Positions 36,782 to 45,765 of a stretch of 64,000 nucleotides of DNA are shown piece by piece; position 1 is the stretch's first letter; every line of letters begins with the position of its first letter. The notes below the pieces were generated by a model. It did not search any database, was not told the origin of the DNA, and saw only the letters and a program-made list of their open reading frames with translations. The position numbers were made by a program, and so were the translations under genes. This DNA is from Polynucleobacter sp. JS-Mosq-20-D10 (lineage in GTDB: Bacteria; Pseudomonadota; Gammaproteobacteria; Burkholderiales; Burkholderiaceae), in contig NZ_CP061305.1 in NCBI RefSeq assembly GCF_018687755.1, positions 1,549,099 through 1,613,098 of the forward strand, read 5' to 3'.

Positions 36782-37771
36782 TTACTCAGCTTTGATATCG
36801 GCTTCTCTAATTACTTTTTCCCAACGCTTGACTTCAGCAGCTAGCAACTCGGCGGATTTCTTAGGCTTAGATGGTACTGCAGCATAAACACCCTGCTTCA
36901 GGAATGCTTCCTTCACTTCAGGATTAAGTAATAGTTTAGCGATGGCACTATTCAACTGATCAACGATAGGCATAGGTGTACCGACTGGAGCTAGAACACC
37001 AAAGGTAGAGCTCACTTCCAGCGCAGGCATACCAGATTCAGCAGTCGTGGGGACATCAGGCAACATCGAAATGCGTTTTGCCGTTGTCACCGCTAAAGGA
37101 CGCAATTGGCCAGCATTGATAAACGGTAATGCAGCCGGAACCGTTTCCACCATCATATTGACTTGTCCTGCAACCAAATCGGTCATGGCTGGGCCACTAC
37201 CCTTGTATGGCACGTGCGTGATTTTGAGACCCGCTTCTTTTTGAAAAATTTCCGCAGCCATTCTCTGTGGTGCGCCCGCGCCAGAAGAGGCGTAATTTAA
37301 TTTATCTGGATTGGCTTTTGCGTAATCTACCAAGCCTTTTAAGGTTCTGACGGGAACATTGGGGTTAACTACCATCACCAAAGGTACGGAACCCACAATC
37401 ATGACTGGGGTGAAATCTTTGAGAAGATCGTAACGTAACTTGCCCTTTTCAAGTGTAGCCATAGTGGAATGTGAGGTAACCGCCCCCATCAATAAGGTGT
37501 AGCCATCTGGATTTGCCTTGGCTACTGCTTCTGCACCGATATTGCCACCAGCTCCACCGCGATTCTCAACTAACACTTGCTGACCCAAAGATTCACCTAA
37601 ATTCTTGGCTAGAATTCGCCCAATCACATCGGTAGCCCCACCAGGAGGATAAGGCACGATGAGTTTGATTGGCCTGTCCGGATAAGCGGCATGCACCAAG
37701 CCAGAAAAGCCCAGGATCAGTGTTACCTTGGTGATAGAACGGCAAAGCCTACCCAACTGAAAAGTAATCAT
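36782..37771 (-). CDS. Bug-family tripartite tricarboxylate receptor, paired with IlvD-like enzyme
   Basis: A periplasmic solute-binding protein of the Bug (TctC) type, 329 residues from ATG 37771, which has GGAGA six bases before it; a longer start at 37783 lacks that. A signal peptide (about 1-25) precedes YPDRPIKLIVPYPPGGATDV, the family opening, and the NRGGAGGNIGAEAVAKANPDG loop. Bug proteins commonly bind dicarboxylates or related acids with backbone-mediated contacts in the pocket. It lies 29 bases before the dehydratase gene, suggesting they handle the same acid. No TctA/TctB membrane genes are near. Confidence 0.9.
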   Translation of the reverse strand: MITFQLGRLCRSITKVTLILGFSGLVHAAYPDRPIKLIVPYPPGGATDVIGRILAKNLGESLGQQVLVENRGGAGGNIGAEAVAKANPDGYTLLMGAVTSHSTMATLEKGKLRYDLLKDFTPVMIVGSVPLVMVVNPNVPVRTLKGLVDYAKANPDKLNYASSGAGAPQRMAAEIFQKEAGLKITHVPYKGSGPAMTDLVAGQVNMMVETVPAALPFINAGQLRPLAVTTAKRISMLPDVPTTAESGMPALEVSSTFGVLAPVGTPMPIVDQLNSAIAKLLLNPEVKEAFLKQGVYAAVPSKPKKSAELLAAEVKRWEKVIREADIKAE

Positions 37772-37880
37772 TTTTGTCTCCATGTCACAGTTTTTTATTT
37801 ATGCTCTCAATATACTAAACTTTGCTATTAATTCCATTTAAGCTTGCTGAGCTCAATTCCAAATCTTGCCAAGGACCGCT

Positions 37881-38303
37881 ATGTCAAATATTCAACCTTT
37901 TCACCTGGCCTTTCCAGTAGACAACTTAGAAGCAGCCCGCACTTTTTACGGCAGCACCCTAGGCTGCGCGGAAGGTCGCAGCTCTGATGAATGGATTGAT
38001 TTTGATTTCTTTGGACACCAATTGGTTGCCCACCTTGCACCTGAAGAATGCAGTCATACAGCCTCAAATGAAGTTGACGGACATCAAGTTCCCGTAAAAC
38101 ACTTTGGGGTGGTGCTGACAATGCCGGATTGGCATGCGTTGGCGGATAGATTAAGCAGTAGCGGCATGAAATTCATCATCGAGCCACAGATTCGCTTCAA
38201 AGGAAAAGTAGGAGAGCAGGCTACGATGTTTTTTCTCGATCCTGCTGGCAATGCCTTGGAGTTCAAAGCATTTGAGGATCCCAGTCAGTTATTCGCCAAG
38301 TAA
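37881..38303 (+). CDS. VOC (glyoxalase/bleomycin resistance) family protein
   Basis: A 140-residue protein with two beta-alpha-beta-beta-beta half-modules. It opens IQPFHLAFPVDNLEAARTFY and ends with MFFLDPAGNALEFKAFEDP, giving the family metal ligands (His near the start, Glu in LEFK) and an HFGVVL-type second-half start. Start at ATG 37881 is preferred over the in-frame TTG at 37866, with AAGGA just upstream. Related proteins include dioxygenases, isomerases and lyases. It is divergent from the Bug gene and alone in its direction, so no pathway is suggested. Confidence 0.78.
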   Translation: MSNIQPFHLAFPVDNLEAARTFYGSTLGCAEGRSSDEWIDFDFFGHQLVAHLAPEECSHTASNEVDGHQVPVKHFGVVLTMPDWHALADRLSSSGMKFIIEPQIRFKGKVGEQATMFFLDPAGNALEFKAFEDPSQLFAK

Positions 38304-38322
38304 AGCGAATGACTTGTCATGT

Positions 38323-39513
38323 TTACTGGATACCCAATCGCCAGAGTGAAGTGATTTCAGCTGCTCTTGCAAAATGAAGAGAGTCCGACTCATCAAATGC
38401 CTTCGGATGTTTCGGTTTGGTATCGATACGGTCAAGAACAACTAATCCGGCATCTTTAATCCAAGAGAGTAACTCTTCTCGGGATCTGAGCTCAAGATGT
38501 TCGGCCAAATCAGACAGAATCAACCAGCCCTCACCTTGGGGTAACACATGATCTTTTAATCCACTTAAAAATCCTTTCAGCATTTGACTGTCAGAGTCAT
38601 ACACCGCATGCTCAAGGGTAGAGCTAGGTCTTGCAGGCACCCATGGTGGGTTACAGACAATTAATGAAGCCTTGCCTGCTGGAAATAAATTGGCTTTCAC
38701 AATTTCTATTTGAGAGCCCAAACCTAAGAGTGCAATATTTTCTTTGGCACACTGAAGTGCTCGATCATCTTGATCGGTGGCAACAATTTTTTGGACATCC
38801 CGCATTGCCAAAATAATCGACAGCACACCGGTACCAACACCAATATCAAAAGCTATCGATGTCCCATTCAGAGATTTAGGCAAAGGGGCACTACAAACTA
38901 ACTCAATGTACTCGCCACGAACAGGTGAGAAAACGCCGTAATGCGGATGAACGTAAATTGGCTCACCATTTTCATCGGCCAAAATAGGTAAACCATTTTT
39001 GCGCCATTCATGAGCGCTGACTACACCCAAGAGTTCGCGCAAAGAAACCACATAGGATTGAGTGACGGTGCCATATACCTCGGTACATGCTTGGGAAATA
39101 TCCGGCGCTCGGCGCAATGAAATCGTGTGATCTAAATTACATTGAATTAACAACATCCCCAATATTCGGGCACGCTGAGATTGAATCAGGCGGTGTTGAT
39201 TAAAAATATCTTTTGCTGTTTTCTTGATGACCGGCTCACCTGACTTATCCAGCCTCTTGCCTGCGCGCTTCGATTTTTTTGATGGTTTATCTATACGACG
39301 AACCAATGCCTGCAATAGCTGGCGAGCATTTTGGAAATCCCCCTTCCAGAGGATAGCCGTACCTTCACATGCCAAGCGATAGGCATCGTCCGCTGTTAAT
39401 GTATCGTCAGCAGTCACCACTTTTTTATGTGCCGCAATGCCATTTTCAGAATGCCAAACTGCTGAACAGGTCTGACCGCCCTCTTCCCAGTGAATCGAGC
39501 TACCCTGGTTCAT
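38323..39513 (-). CDS. SAM-dependent methyltransferase with NPPW motif
   Basis: A 396-residue class I methyltransferase. The N-terminal about 190 residues are not recognised; the C-terminal half has the SAM loop FDIGVGTGVLSIILAM, ATDQDDRAL (acidic residue after beta-2) and CNPPWVP, an NPP(Y/W) motif typical of enzymes acting on amide or exocyclic amino groups such as PrmC or RNA N-methyltransferases. It is probably not PrmC itself. Target unknown. It lies four bases after the CMD-family gene on the same strand and may be coexpressed. Confidence 0.78.
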   Translation of the reverse strand: MNQGSSIHWEEGGQTCSAVWHSENGIAAHKKVVTADDTLTADDAYRLACEGTAILWKGDFQNARQLLQALVRRIDKPSKKSKRAGKRLDKSGEPVIKKTAKDIFNQHRLIQSQRARILGMLLIQCNLDHTISLRRAPDISQACTEVYGTVTQSYVVSLRELLGVVSAHEWRKNGLPILADENGEPIYVHPHYGVFSPVRGEYIELVCSAPLPKSLNGTSIAFDIGVGTGVLSIILAMRDVQKIVATDQDDRALQCAKENIALLGLGSQIEIVKANLFPAGKASLIVCNPPWVPARPSSTLEHAVYDSDSQMLKGFLSGLKDHVLPQGEGWLILSDLAEHLELRSREELLSWIKDAGLVVLDRIDTKPKHPKAFDESDSLHFARAAEITSLWRLGIQ

Positions 39514-39516
39514 GAA

Positions 39517-40068
39517 TTACTCAGGAGGATGTTCCTCGGGATTGACATCTAAGGCGATCAAAAATCGAGAGACCATGTTGTAAGCTGCCACTACAGTGAC
39601 AAGCTCAACGGTATCGGTATTGCCCAAAGCAGCCTGCAAGCGCTTCATCAGAGCGCTATCAACCTGAATATTGCGCGTCATCTGAAACGTGAGTTCTGCA
39701 GCATCATTTTCTACAGAAGAGAATAAGGTGCTGGGAAAACTTGGTTGACCAATTAAACGCAGTGCTTGAACTTGTTCTTCAGTACCACCTGCCTTGATAA
39801 ACGGCGGGGCATGGTGAAAAAACTCATATTCAGCGCCATTAAGAACAGCTACCCCGCACATGGCAAGCTCACGTAACTTTGGATCTAAAGAGAGATTGTT
39901 GCGAATCTCGCCTACAAAATGATTCCAGCCCTCAGCAATGGGGGTGCTATGTAAAAGCATGCGATCCAAATTAATGAACTGACCACCACGTCTTTTGCGA
40001 ATAGCCGCTACAAGTTCAGCCGGCTCTGCTAAGTCCATCGGCTGATAGGGGATTAAACGTTCACTCAT
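39517..40068 (-). CDS. Carboxymuconolactone decarboxylase / AhpD-fold protein
   Basis: A 183-residue all-helical CMD-fold protein. The region NLSLDPKLRELAMCGVAVLNGAEYEFFHHAPPF matches the conserved core with a Glu-x3-His pair; the CxxC pair of AhpD-type peroxidase partners is missing, so it is probably not an alkylhydroperoxidase. Function is undefined. It sits eight bases downstream of a Bug receptor gene and just before the methyltransferase gene, so these three probably form one transcript. Confidence 0.78.
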   Translation of the reverse strand: MSERLIPYQPMDLAEPAELVAAIRKRRGGQFINLDRMLLHSTPIAEGWNHFVGEIRNNLSLDPKLRELAMCGVAVLNGAEYEFFHHAPPFIKAGGTEEQVQALRLIGQPSFPSTLFSSVENDAAELTFQMTRNIQVDSALMKRLQAALGNTDTVELVTVVAAYNMVSRFLIALDVNPEEHPPE

Positions 40069-40076
40069 ATCAATTC

Positions 40077-41075
40077 CTATTGCGCTTCTTTAATATTATT
40101 TTCAATCACAAACTTACCCCAGATCGCAATTTGCTTACCAATAAAGTCACGCAAAGTCTCTGGGTTGCCGGCGACAATTTGAATCCCTTGAGACTTCAGC
40201 TTCTCGGACACAGCTGGTGTTTTTAATGCTTTAGCGACAGCCTCATTCATGGCATTCACAATTGCTGGTGGAGTTTTGCCTGGCGCCAAAACTGCCCACC
40301 ATGCTGGTGCATTAAATCCAGGGAAACCACTTTCGGCAATCGTTGGCACATTAGGCAACTCAGGAGATCTTTTAGCGGTAGTAATTACCAAGGGAATGAC
40401 GCCGCCACTGTCAACATGGGGCTTGACTAAGAATTCTGAGCCAACAGCCAGTGGAACTTGGCCACCGAGTACATCTTGCATCAATGGGCCTCCGCCACGA
40501 TAAGGAACGTGATTCCAATCGAATCCCGCTTGCTTGGCCAAACGCGCCATGGCCAAATGACCTAAGCTACCAATACCAATAGACCCATAGCTAAATTGTT
40601 TACCAGCCTTAGACTGGTCTACCAACTGCTTAAAGCTCGTGATCCCAGAATTCTTACTAGCAACTAATACCATTGGTGAAGTGCCAATTAAGGTCACAGG
40701 CGCAATATCTTTAATCGTGTCATACGGGAGCTTATCTTTGAGGATTGGATTGACGCCGTGCGTGTCAAAAACCACTGCAAAGGTATAACCATCAGGATCT
40801 GACCTTGTCATGGCGGCGGTTCCGATCACACCAGATGCACCACCAATATTTTCAACAATGACGTTTTGCTTTAATTCTGCTTGTAAAGCCGGGGCTATGG
40901 TACGCGCCACTTGATCCACAGAGCCACCTGGCGGGAAAACAGCAATCAGGCGAATAGGCTTTTGGGTAGGCCAAGCCCCCACACCGGCAGTTTGAGCGCT
41001 AGCAAAAGAGCCAGCAAACATCAAAAATAGGCCAAATAAAAGCACTTTTTTAGTTATTTTCAAGCAAATCAGCAT
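40077..41075 (-). CDS. Bug-family receptor upstream of CMD-fold gene
   Basis: A 332-residue TctC-type periplasmic receptor from ATG 41075, preceded by GGGAG; the longer frame to 41117 lacks a site. A hydrophobic signal (about 5-28, ending FASAQ) leads to WPTQKPIRLIAVFPPGGSVDQV, then the ENIGGASGVIGTAAM loop and NVPTIAESGFPGF. The pocket region differs from the other three Bugs here, suggesting a different ligand. It is divergent from trhO and leads the CMD-methyltransferase group. Confidence 0.9.
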   Translation of the reverse strand: MLICLKITKKVLLFGLFLMFAGSFASAQTAGVGAWPTQKPIRLIAVFPPGGSVDQVARTIAPALQAELKQNVIVENIGGASGVIGTAAMTRSDPDGYTFAVVFDTHGVNPILKDKLPYDTIKDIAPVTLIGTSPMVLVASKNSGITSFKQLVDQSKAGKQFSYGSIGIGSLGHLAMARLAKQAGFDWNHVPYRGGGPLMQDVLGGQVPLAVGSEFLVKPHVDSGGVIPLVITTAKRSPELPNVPTIAESGFPGFNAPAWWAVLAPGKTPPAIVNAMNEAVAKALKTPAVSEKLKSQGIQIVAGNPETLRDFIGKQIAIWGKFVIENNIKEAQ

Positions 41076-41165
41076 GACGTCATCTCCCTCGATTAAGACT
41101 ACAAGATTACCACCCATCCTCGCCGCTTGTTTGATAATGGATGCCAGTGCAAGATGAGATTACCT

Positions 41166-41933
41166 ATGAAACCAATTTTGAACATAGCTGCCTACTTATT
41201 TGTCAGTCTAGACAATTTAACCGAGCTACGCGCCAAGATCTTAGATGAGTGCAATTCTGGCGAGTTAAAGGGCACCATTCTCTTGACTGGCGAAGGCATT
41301 AATATGTTTTTAGCTGGTAGCGAACCTAAATTGCGTAGCTTTCTAAATTACTTGCGACAAGATCCGCGCTTTGCATCCCTTCAAGCTAAAGATAGCTGGT
41401 CCGAAACCCAGCCCTTTAAGAAGATGCTGGTCAAAATTAAGAATGAAATCATTCGGATGAATCATCCAGCGATTCGTCCGGAAGAAGGTCGCGCAAACTT
41501 CATCACACCGAAAAAATTACAAGAGTGGCTTGATCGCGGAACAGATGATTTGGGACGGCAGGTAGTCATGGTGGACACACGTAATGCATTTGAAGTCGAG
41601 TATGGTACTTTTGAAAATGCGCTGCATTTCAATATCGAGAAATTTACAGAATTTCCTGAGGCGATCACTGCGCATAAAGATAAGCTAGCGGATAAAACTT
41701 TGGTGAGCTTTTGTACCGGCGGAATTCGTTGTGAAAAATCTGGTCTCTACATGCGCGAAATTGGCATGCAACATAGCTATCAGCTGGAGGGAGGTATCCT
41801 CAAGTACTTTGAAGAGGTTGGCTCCGCACACTACTCCGGCAGCTGCTTTGTATTTGATGAACGGGAAGCGCTAGAACCTAACTTAGACACTATCCCGCTT
41901 GAGCGCTCGATCCGCAAAAAACAAATCGCATAA
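41166..41933 (+). CDS. trhO: tRNA uridine(34) hydroxylase TrhO (rhodanese domain)
   Basis: It forms 5-hydroxyuridine at the tRNA wobble position independently of prephenate, parallel to the CmoA/CmoB-type route. From ATG 41166 (MKPILNIAAYLFVSLD) there are 255 residues: an N-terminal acylphosphatase-like domain (about 1-95, with GTILLTGEGINMFLAG) and a rhodanese domain with MVDTRNAFEVEYGTF and the catalytic cysteine loop CTGGIRCEKSG. A longer frame from TTG 41127 is possible but unneeded. It stands alone on the plus strand. Confidence 0.88.
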   Translation: MKPILNIAAYLFVSLDNLTELRAKILDECNSGELKGTILLTGEGINMFLAGSEPKLRSFLNYLRQDPRFASLQAKDSWSETQPFKKMLVKIKNEIIRMNHPAIRPEEGRANFITPKKLQEWLDRGTDDLGRQVVMVDTRNAFEVEYGTFENALHFNIEKFTEFPEAITAHKDKLADKTLVSFCTGGIRCEKSGLYMREIGMQHSYQLEGGILKYFEEVGSAHYSGSCFVFDEREALEPNLDTIPLERSIRKKQIA

Positions 41934-41945
41934 ATACCGAAGGTA

Positions 41946-42248
41946 TTAGTCTGATTTACCCACCAAAGTCATATGCTCAACAAAAGGTGGTTTTACAAAG
42001 AATGGCCCAACAATGGCTCGCCAATCAGCAAAAGCATCAGACCCCCTAAAGTCAACCATGTGATTATCAAGGGTATCCCAGTAAATCAGCAATAGATACC
42101 GAGCAGGACTTTCGATACTGCGGTTAACCTTAAAGCCCTGAAAGCCTTTAGCTTTTGCTATCACCGTATTGACCCCGCGCAAAATGGCCTCCTCAAACTC
42201 AGCACCCTTAGTTGGGTCAATTTCGATATCGCAGTGCTCTAAAATCAT
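41946..42248 (-). CDS. Antibiotic biosynthesis monooxygenase (ABM) domain protein
   Basis: A 100-residue ferredoxin-like barrel of the ABM family. Family features are an N-terminal strand, EEAILRGVNTVIAKAKGFQGFKV and YLLLIYWDTLDNHMVDFRGSDAF, the dimer-type pattern of monooxygenases and heme-degrading relatives. Such proteins often act on quinones or in stress; no specific function can be given. It converges with trhO and diverges from the next Bug gene, so it is a single-gene unit. Confidence 0.78.
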   Translation of the reverse strand: MILEHCDIEIDPTKGAEFEEAILRGVNTVIAKAKGFQGFKVNRSIESPARYLLLIYWDTLDNHMVDFRGSDAFADWRAIVGPFFVKPPFVEHMTLVGKSD

Positions 42249-42337
42249 GATGTTTCCTTTTTAAAAAGTATTTCTATATCGATAGTAGAATTCATTTGTA
42301 AAAGAAGCTTAATCTAAAAAATATCCGGGCTCGAGAC

Positions 42338-43339
42338 ATGTCTAAAACCCCACGTCGGCAAATGCCGATTTTTTTATTTGCCCTGATCTTTTCTAGCATA
42401 AGCTCAGTGGCTAGCTTCAATGCTGCAGCGCAATCAATACAAAACTACCCCATTAAGCCAATTAAGTTGATTGCCCCAGTAGCAGCTGGGGGTGGTCTAG
42501 ATAATATTGCTCGCTCGCTTGCTGAAAAAATATCCAAGTCGATTGGTCAAACCATTGTTGTAGAAAATATTGGCGGGGGTGGAGGTACTATTGCCTCGCA
42601 ATCAGTCGCAAAAGCGACTCCAGATGGCTATACCTTAATGGTTGCCTATGTTGGCTCTCATGGGACCAATCCGGCAGTTCGCAAGTTACCTTACGATGCC
42701 ATCAAAGATTTCACGCCAATTGGCATGATTGGGGCAACGCCAAACGCTCTGGTCATTAACTCTGATTTACCGATTAAAAACTTCAAAGAATTTATTGATT
42801 ACGCCAAGAAGAATCCAGACAAAATAAGTTACGGCTCTGCTGGCCCAGGAACCCTGACTCATTTGGGGATGGAGCAATTAAAGCTGGCTGCAGGAATCTC
42901 CATGGTCCATGTCCCTTATCGTGGTGTTGGACCAGCCTATACGGATTTGTTAGCAGGCCAAACTCAAGCGATGCTTCCAACTCTCTTTGCCGCCATGCCC
43001 TACTTAAATACCAATCGAGTTCGTGGCTTAGCCATCACTGGAGCCAAGCGCAATCCTGCTGCACCTAATATCCCCACCTTCAAGGAGCTTGGCTACAATG
43101 GTTTTGATGGGCAGCAGTGGTATGGAATCGTTGGTCCCGCCAACCTTCCGCCTGCCATTGTTAAGAGACTCAATTTGGAACTGAATAAAGCCTTGGCGCT
43201 ACCCGATTTCTCGGAAAAAATGACCAGCGAAGCAATGACATTAATGCCGATGTCTCCACAACAATTTGAAAACTATATTAAAGAAGATATTGCTCGCTGG
43301 GTTAAGGTTGCTAAAGAGCGCAACATTGAGCTGGAATAA
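42338..43339 (+). CDS. Bug-family receptor paired with MmgE/PrpD protein
   Basis: A 333-residue TctC-type receptor with signal peptide (about 1-32, ending FNAAAQ), YPIKPIKLIAPVAAGGGLDNI, ENIGGGGGTIASQSVAKATPDG and IPTFKELGYNGFDG. The Gly-rich stretch VAAGGGLDN differs from the usual PPGG. It ends 51 bases before the MmgE/PrpD gene in the same direction, so the two likely serve one catabolic route, for instance of a tricarboxylate or branched acid; the ligand is inferred only. Confidence 0.9.
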   Translation: MSKTPRRQMPIFLFALIFSSISSVASFNAAAQSIQNYPIKPIKLIAPVAAGGGLDNIARSLAEKISKSIGQTIVVENIGGGGGTIASQSVAKATPDGYTLMVAYVGSHGTNPAVRKLPYDAIKDFTPIGMIGATPNALVINSDLPIKNFKEFIDYAKKNPDKISYGSAGPGTLTHLGMEQLKLAAGISMVHVPYRGVGPAYTDLLAGQTQAMLPTLFAAMPYLNTNRVRGLAITGAKRNPAAPNIPTFKELGYNGFDGQQWYGIVGPANLPPAIVKRLNLELNKALALPDFSEKMTSEAMTLMPMSPQQFENYIKEDIARWVKVAKERNIELE

Positions 43340-43390
43340 ATTTCGCCACCCATTCTTATCAAATTAAACACTAAAAAAACAGGAAATAAT

Positions 43391-44764
43391 ATGTCCAATG
43401 CTATTCAAGCAGCAGCCGATCTGAATGCGCCACCAGTCACTAAAATATTGGCTGAGTTTGTTACTTCACACGCCAGTCAAGGCTGGAGTGCTGAAGTAGA
43501 TCATGAGGCGCATCGCACCTTTTTAAATTGGCTTGGATGTGCAATTGGCGCAGCTAATCACGAGAGCGTTGAATCCTCATTAGCTGCTATCCGCGAATTT
43601 CAACCAGCACCTCAGGCCAGTATTCTTGGCCGAAAGGACCGCGTTGACATGGGTGGCGCAGCCCTCATTAATGGCATTAGCTCACATACCTTTGACTTTG
43701 ATGACACACACCTGAAGACGGTGATTCACCCAGCAGGACCTGTTGCTTCTGCCATCCTGGCTTTGGGTGAGCATACCAATGTCACAGGCCGTCAAATAAT
43801 TGATTCACTCGTTTTAGGGATTGACGTTGCTTGCCGTATTGGTAATGCCATGTACCCAGACCACTACCATCGTGGCTGGCATATTACTGGCTCTACTGGC
43901 ATGCTGGGCTCTGCTGCAGCTTGCTCACGCCTCATGGGGCTGGATACCCAAAAAACAACCATGGCATTAGGCATCGCAGCATCACAACCGGTGGGTATGC
44001 GCGAGCAATTTGGCACCATGACAAAACCCTTTCATCCCGGGGGTGCGGCACGCGCAGGACAACTTTCTGCCCTGTTGGCAAAGCATGGCTTTACTGCTAG
44101 CCCTAAAGCTTTAGAAGCGGGTCGCGGTTATATGCAAACCGTTTCAACTAAATGCGACTGGTCGGAAATTGATCGAGAGCTTGGTAAATCATTTGAGATT
44201 TCATTAAATACCTACAAACCATTTGCTTGTGGAATTGTGATTCACCCTGCCATTGACGCGTGCGCGCAACTCAAAGCACAAGGCGTTAAGGCAGAAGAAG
44301 TTGAACGTATTGAATTACGCGTCCACCCACTCGTTCTCGAATTAACTGGTAAGAAAACACCTCAAGATGGTCTTGAAGGTAAATTCAGCGTCTACCATGG
44401 CTGTGCCGTAGGCTTAATTTTCGGTCAAGCAGGTGAAGGTGAGTACGCCGATGATATTGTCAATCGCCCTGATGTGGTCGCCTTGCGCGCCAAAGTAAAT
44501 GCCACCACTGATACCTCTATCAGTGAGGCATCGGTGGACGTCAAAGCGATTCTGAAGGATGGTAGAGAAGTTCACATCTTCGTTAAAAATGCAATTGGGT
44601 CTGTCGAGAATCCAATGAGCGATGCTAATTTAGAACAAAAGTTCACTAACTTGACCGAGCCAGTGATTGGCAAGGAAAAAACTGGTCAACTCATTGCAGC
44701 ATTATGGAATCTGGGAAGTGCACCTGATCTCAAGAAAATATTGAGTCTTTGCACTCCCGACTAA
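43391..44764 (+). CDS. MmgE/PrpD family protein
   Basis: A 457-residue protein of the MmgE/PrpD fold, which holds 2-methylcitrate dehydratase, cis-aconitate decarboxylase and isomerases. AGGAAATA precedes the ATG. The N-terminal helical domain shows GMLGSAAACSRLMGL and HPGGAARAGQLSALLA, and HTFDFDDTHLK is the family substrate-site signature. No prpB/prpC genes lie nearby, so methylcitrate dehydratase is not favoured. It sits between a Bug receptor and a 2-hydroxyacid dehydrogenase. Confidence 0.87.
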   Translation: MSNAIQAAADLNAPPVTKILAEFVTSHASQGWSAEVDHEAHRTFLNWLGCAIGAANHESVESSLAAIREFQPAPQASILGRKDRVDMGGAALINGISSHTFDFDDTHLKTVIHPAGPVASAILALGEHTNVTGRQIIDSLVLGIDVACRIGNAMYPDHYHRGWHITGSTGMLGSAAACSRLMGLDTQKTTMALGIAASQPVGMREQFGTMTKPFHPGGAARAGQLSALLAKHGFTASPKALEAGRGYMQTVSTKCDWSEIDRELGKSFEISLNTYKPFACGIVIHPAIDACAQLKAQGVKAEEVERIELRVHPLVLELTGKKTPQDGLEGKFSVYHGCAVGLIFGQAGEGEYADDIVNRPDVVALRAKVNATTDTSISEASVDVKAILKDGREVHIFVKNAIGSVENPMSDANLEQKFTNLTEPVIGKEKTGQLIAALWNLGSAPDLKKILSLCTPD

Positions 44765-44790
44765 CCCACCCTAAAGAAAAAATAGTCATC

Positions 44791-45765
44791 ATGACCAAGC
44801 AACCGAATATCGTCATCCTAGGGGATTACGAGCGCGCCCTGCGTCGCTTCTCTCAATGGGGTCATATAGAGCAAAATTCAAACCTCATAATCCATCATGA
44901 GCCATTGCGAGATGAGGCCTTATATGAGGCAGTCAAAGAGGCCGATGTTATTGCCATCGTACGCGACCGATCTCCCTTTAATGAGGCCATGATTGCGAGG
45001 CTGCCAAAGCTCAAATTATTGATGTTCACAGGCAAGAGAAATGGCACGCTAGATAGCGCCGCTCTTCTTTCTCGCAATATTCCGATTGCCTGCACGCCGG
45101 GAGGTCCTTCGAAAGAAACTACTGCCGAGTTAACCTGGGCATTAATTTTAGGGGCTTCAAAACAATTGGTTCGCCAAAATAATTTAGTGATCTCTGGTGG
45201 CTGGCGCGATGAACTGTCCGTTTTACCGATGCTATCCGGTGAGCGTTTGGGCGTCATTGGTCTTGGTGCTATCGGCAGCGCTGTTGCTCGTGTTGGCAAG
45301 GCATTCGGTATGGAAATTGTCACCTGGAGTCCTAATATGACGCCGGAACGTGCTGCAACTGAAGGCGCAACTTCGGTTAGCCTAGATGAATTATTACGCA
45401 CTTCAAAAGTAGTTACCCTGCACTTAGTAGCAGGTCCTGGAACTAAAGGGCTCATCAGCGCCGAGCAACTCGCCTTAATGCGCCCAGACTCCCTTCTGGT
45501 CAATACCTCGCGCTCTGCATTGATTAATATGTCCGACTTATGCGCCGCACTCAAAAAAGGTTGCCCCGGTCAAGCCGCTGTGGATGTATTTGATATTGAA
45601 CCATTACCATCTAATGATCCCTTACGCAGCACCCCAAATTTATTAGCAACTCCCCACCTAGGCTTTATCGCGGAACCTGTATTTAAAATGTTCTCGCAAG
45701 GGATTACTGAAACTCTGGAAGCTTGGTTGGATCAAAAGCCAGTACCCCATCCATACCAGCCTTAA
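44791..45765 (+). CDS. D-isomer 2-hydroxyacid dehydrogenase (phosphoglycerate dehydrogenase-like)
   Basis: A 324-residue NAD-dependent dehydrogenase from ATG 44791. It has GLGAIGSAVARVGKAFGM (dinucleotide loop), and the catalytic triad Arg in VNTSRSALI, Glu in VFDIEPLPSND and His in TPHLGF. The substrate is a 2-hydroxy- or 2-keto acid that cannot be set. It follows the MmgE/PrpD gene after 26 bases; its 3' end may overlap the first transporter gene. An antisense 219-residue frame on the other strand is a shadow. Confidence 0.85.
   Translation: MTKQPNIVILGDYERALRRFSQWGHIEQNSNLIIHHEPLRDEALYEAVKEADVIAIVRDRSPFNEAMIARLPKLKLLMFTGKRNGTLDSAALLSRNIPIACTPGGPSKETTAELTWALILGASKQLVRQNNLVISGGWRDELSVLPMLSGERLGVIGLGAIGSAVARVGKAFGMEIVTWSPNMTPERAATEGATSVSLDELLRTSKVVTLHLVAGPGTKGLISAEQLALMRPDSLLVNTSRSALINMSDLCAALKKGCPGQAAVDVFDIEPLPSNDPLRSTPNLLATPHLGFIAEPVFKMFSQGITETLEAWLDQKPVPHPYQP

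Noticed and set aside
43391..44764. 2-methylcitrate dehydratase PrpD
   Set aside because: No prpB or prpC neighbours, so only the family name is given.
44895..45554. Antisense open frame of 219 residues opposite the 2-hydroxyacid dehydrogenase
   Set aside because: It lies wholly on the reverse of a gene with all catalytic motifs, has a biased Ser/Arg-rich composition and no ribosome-binding site.
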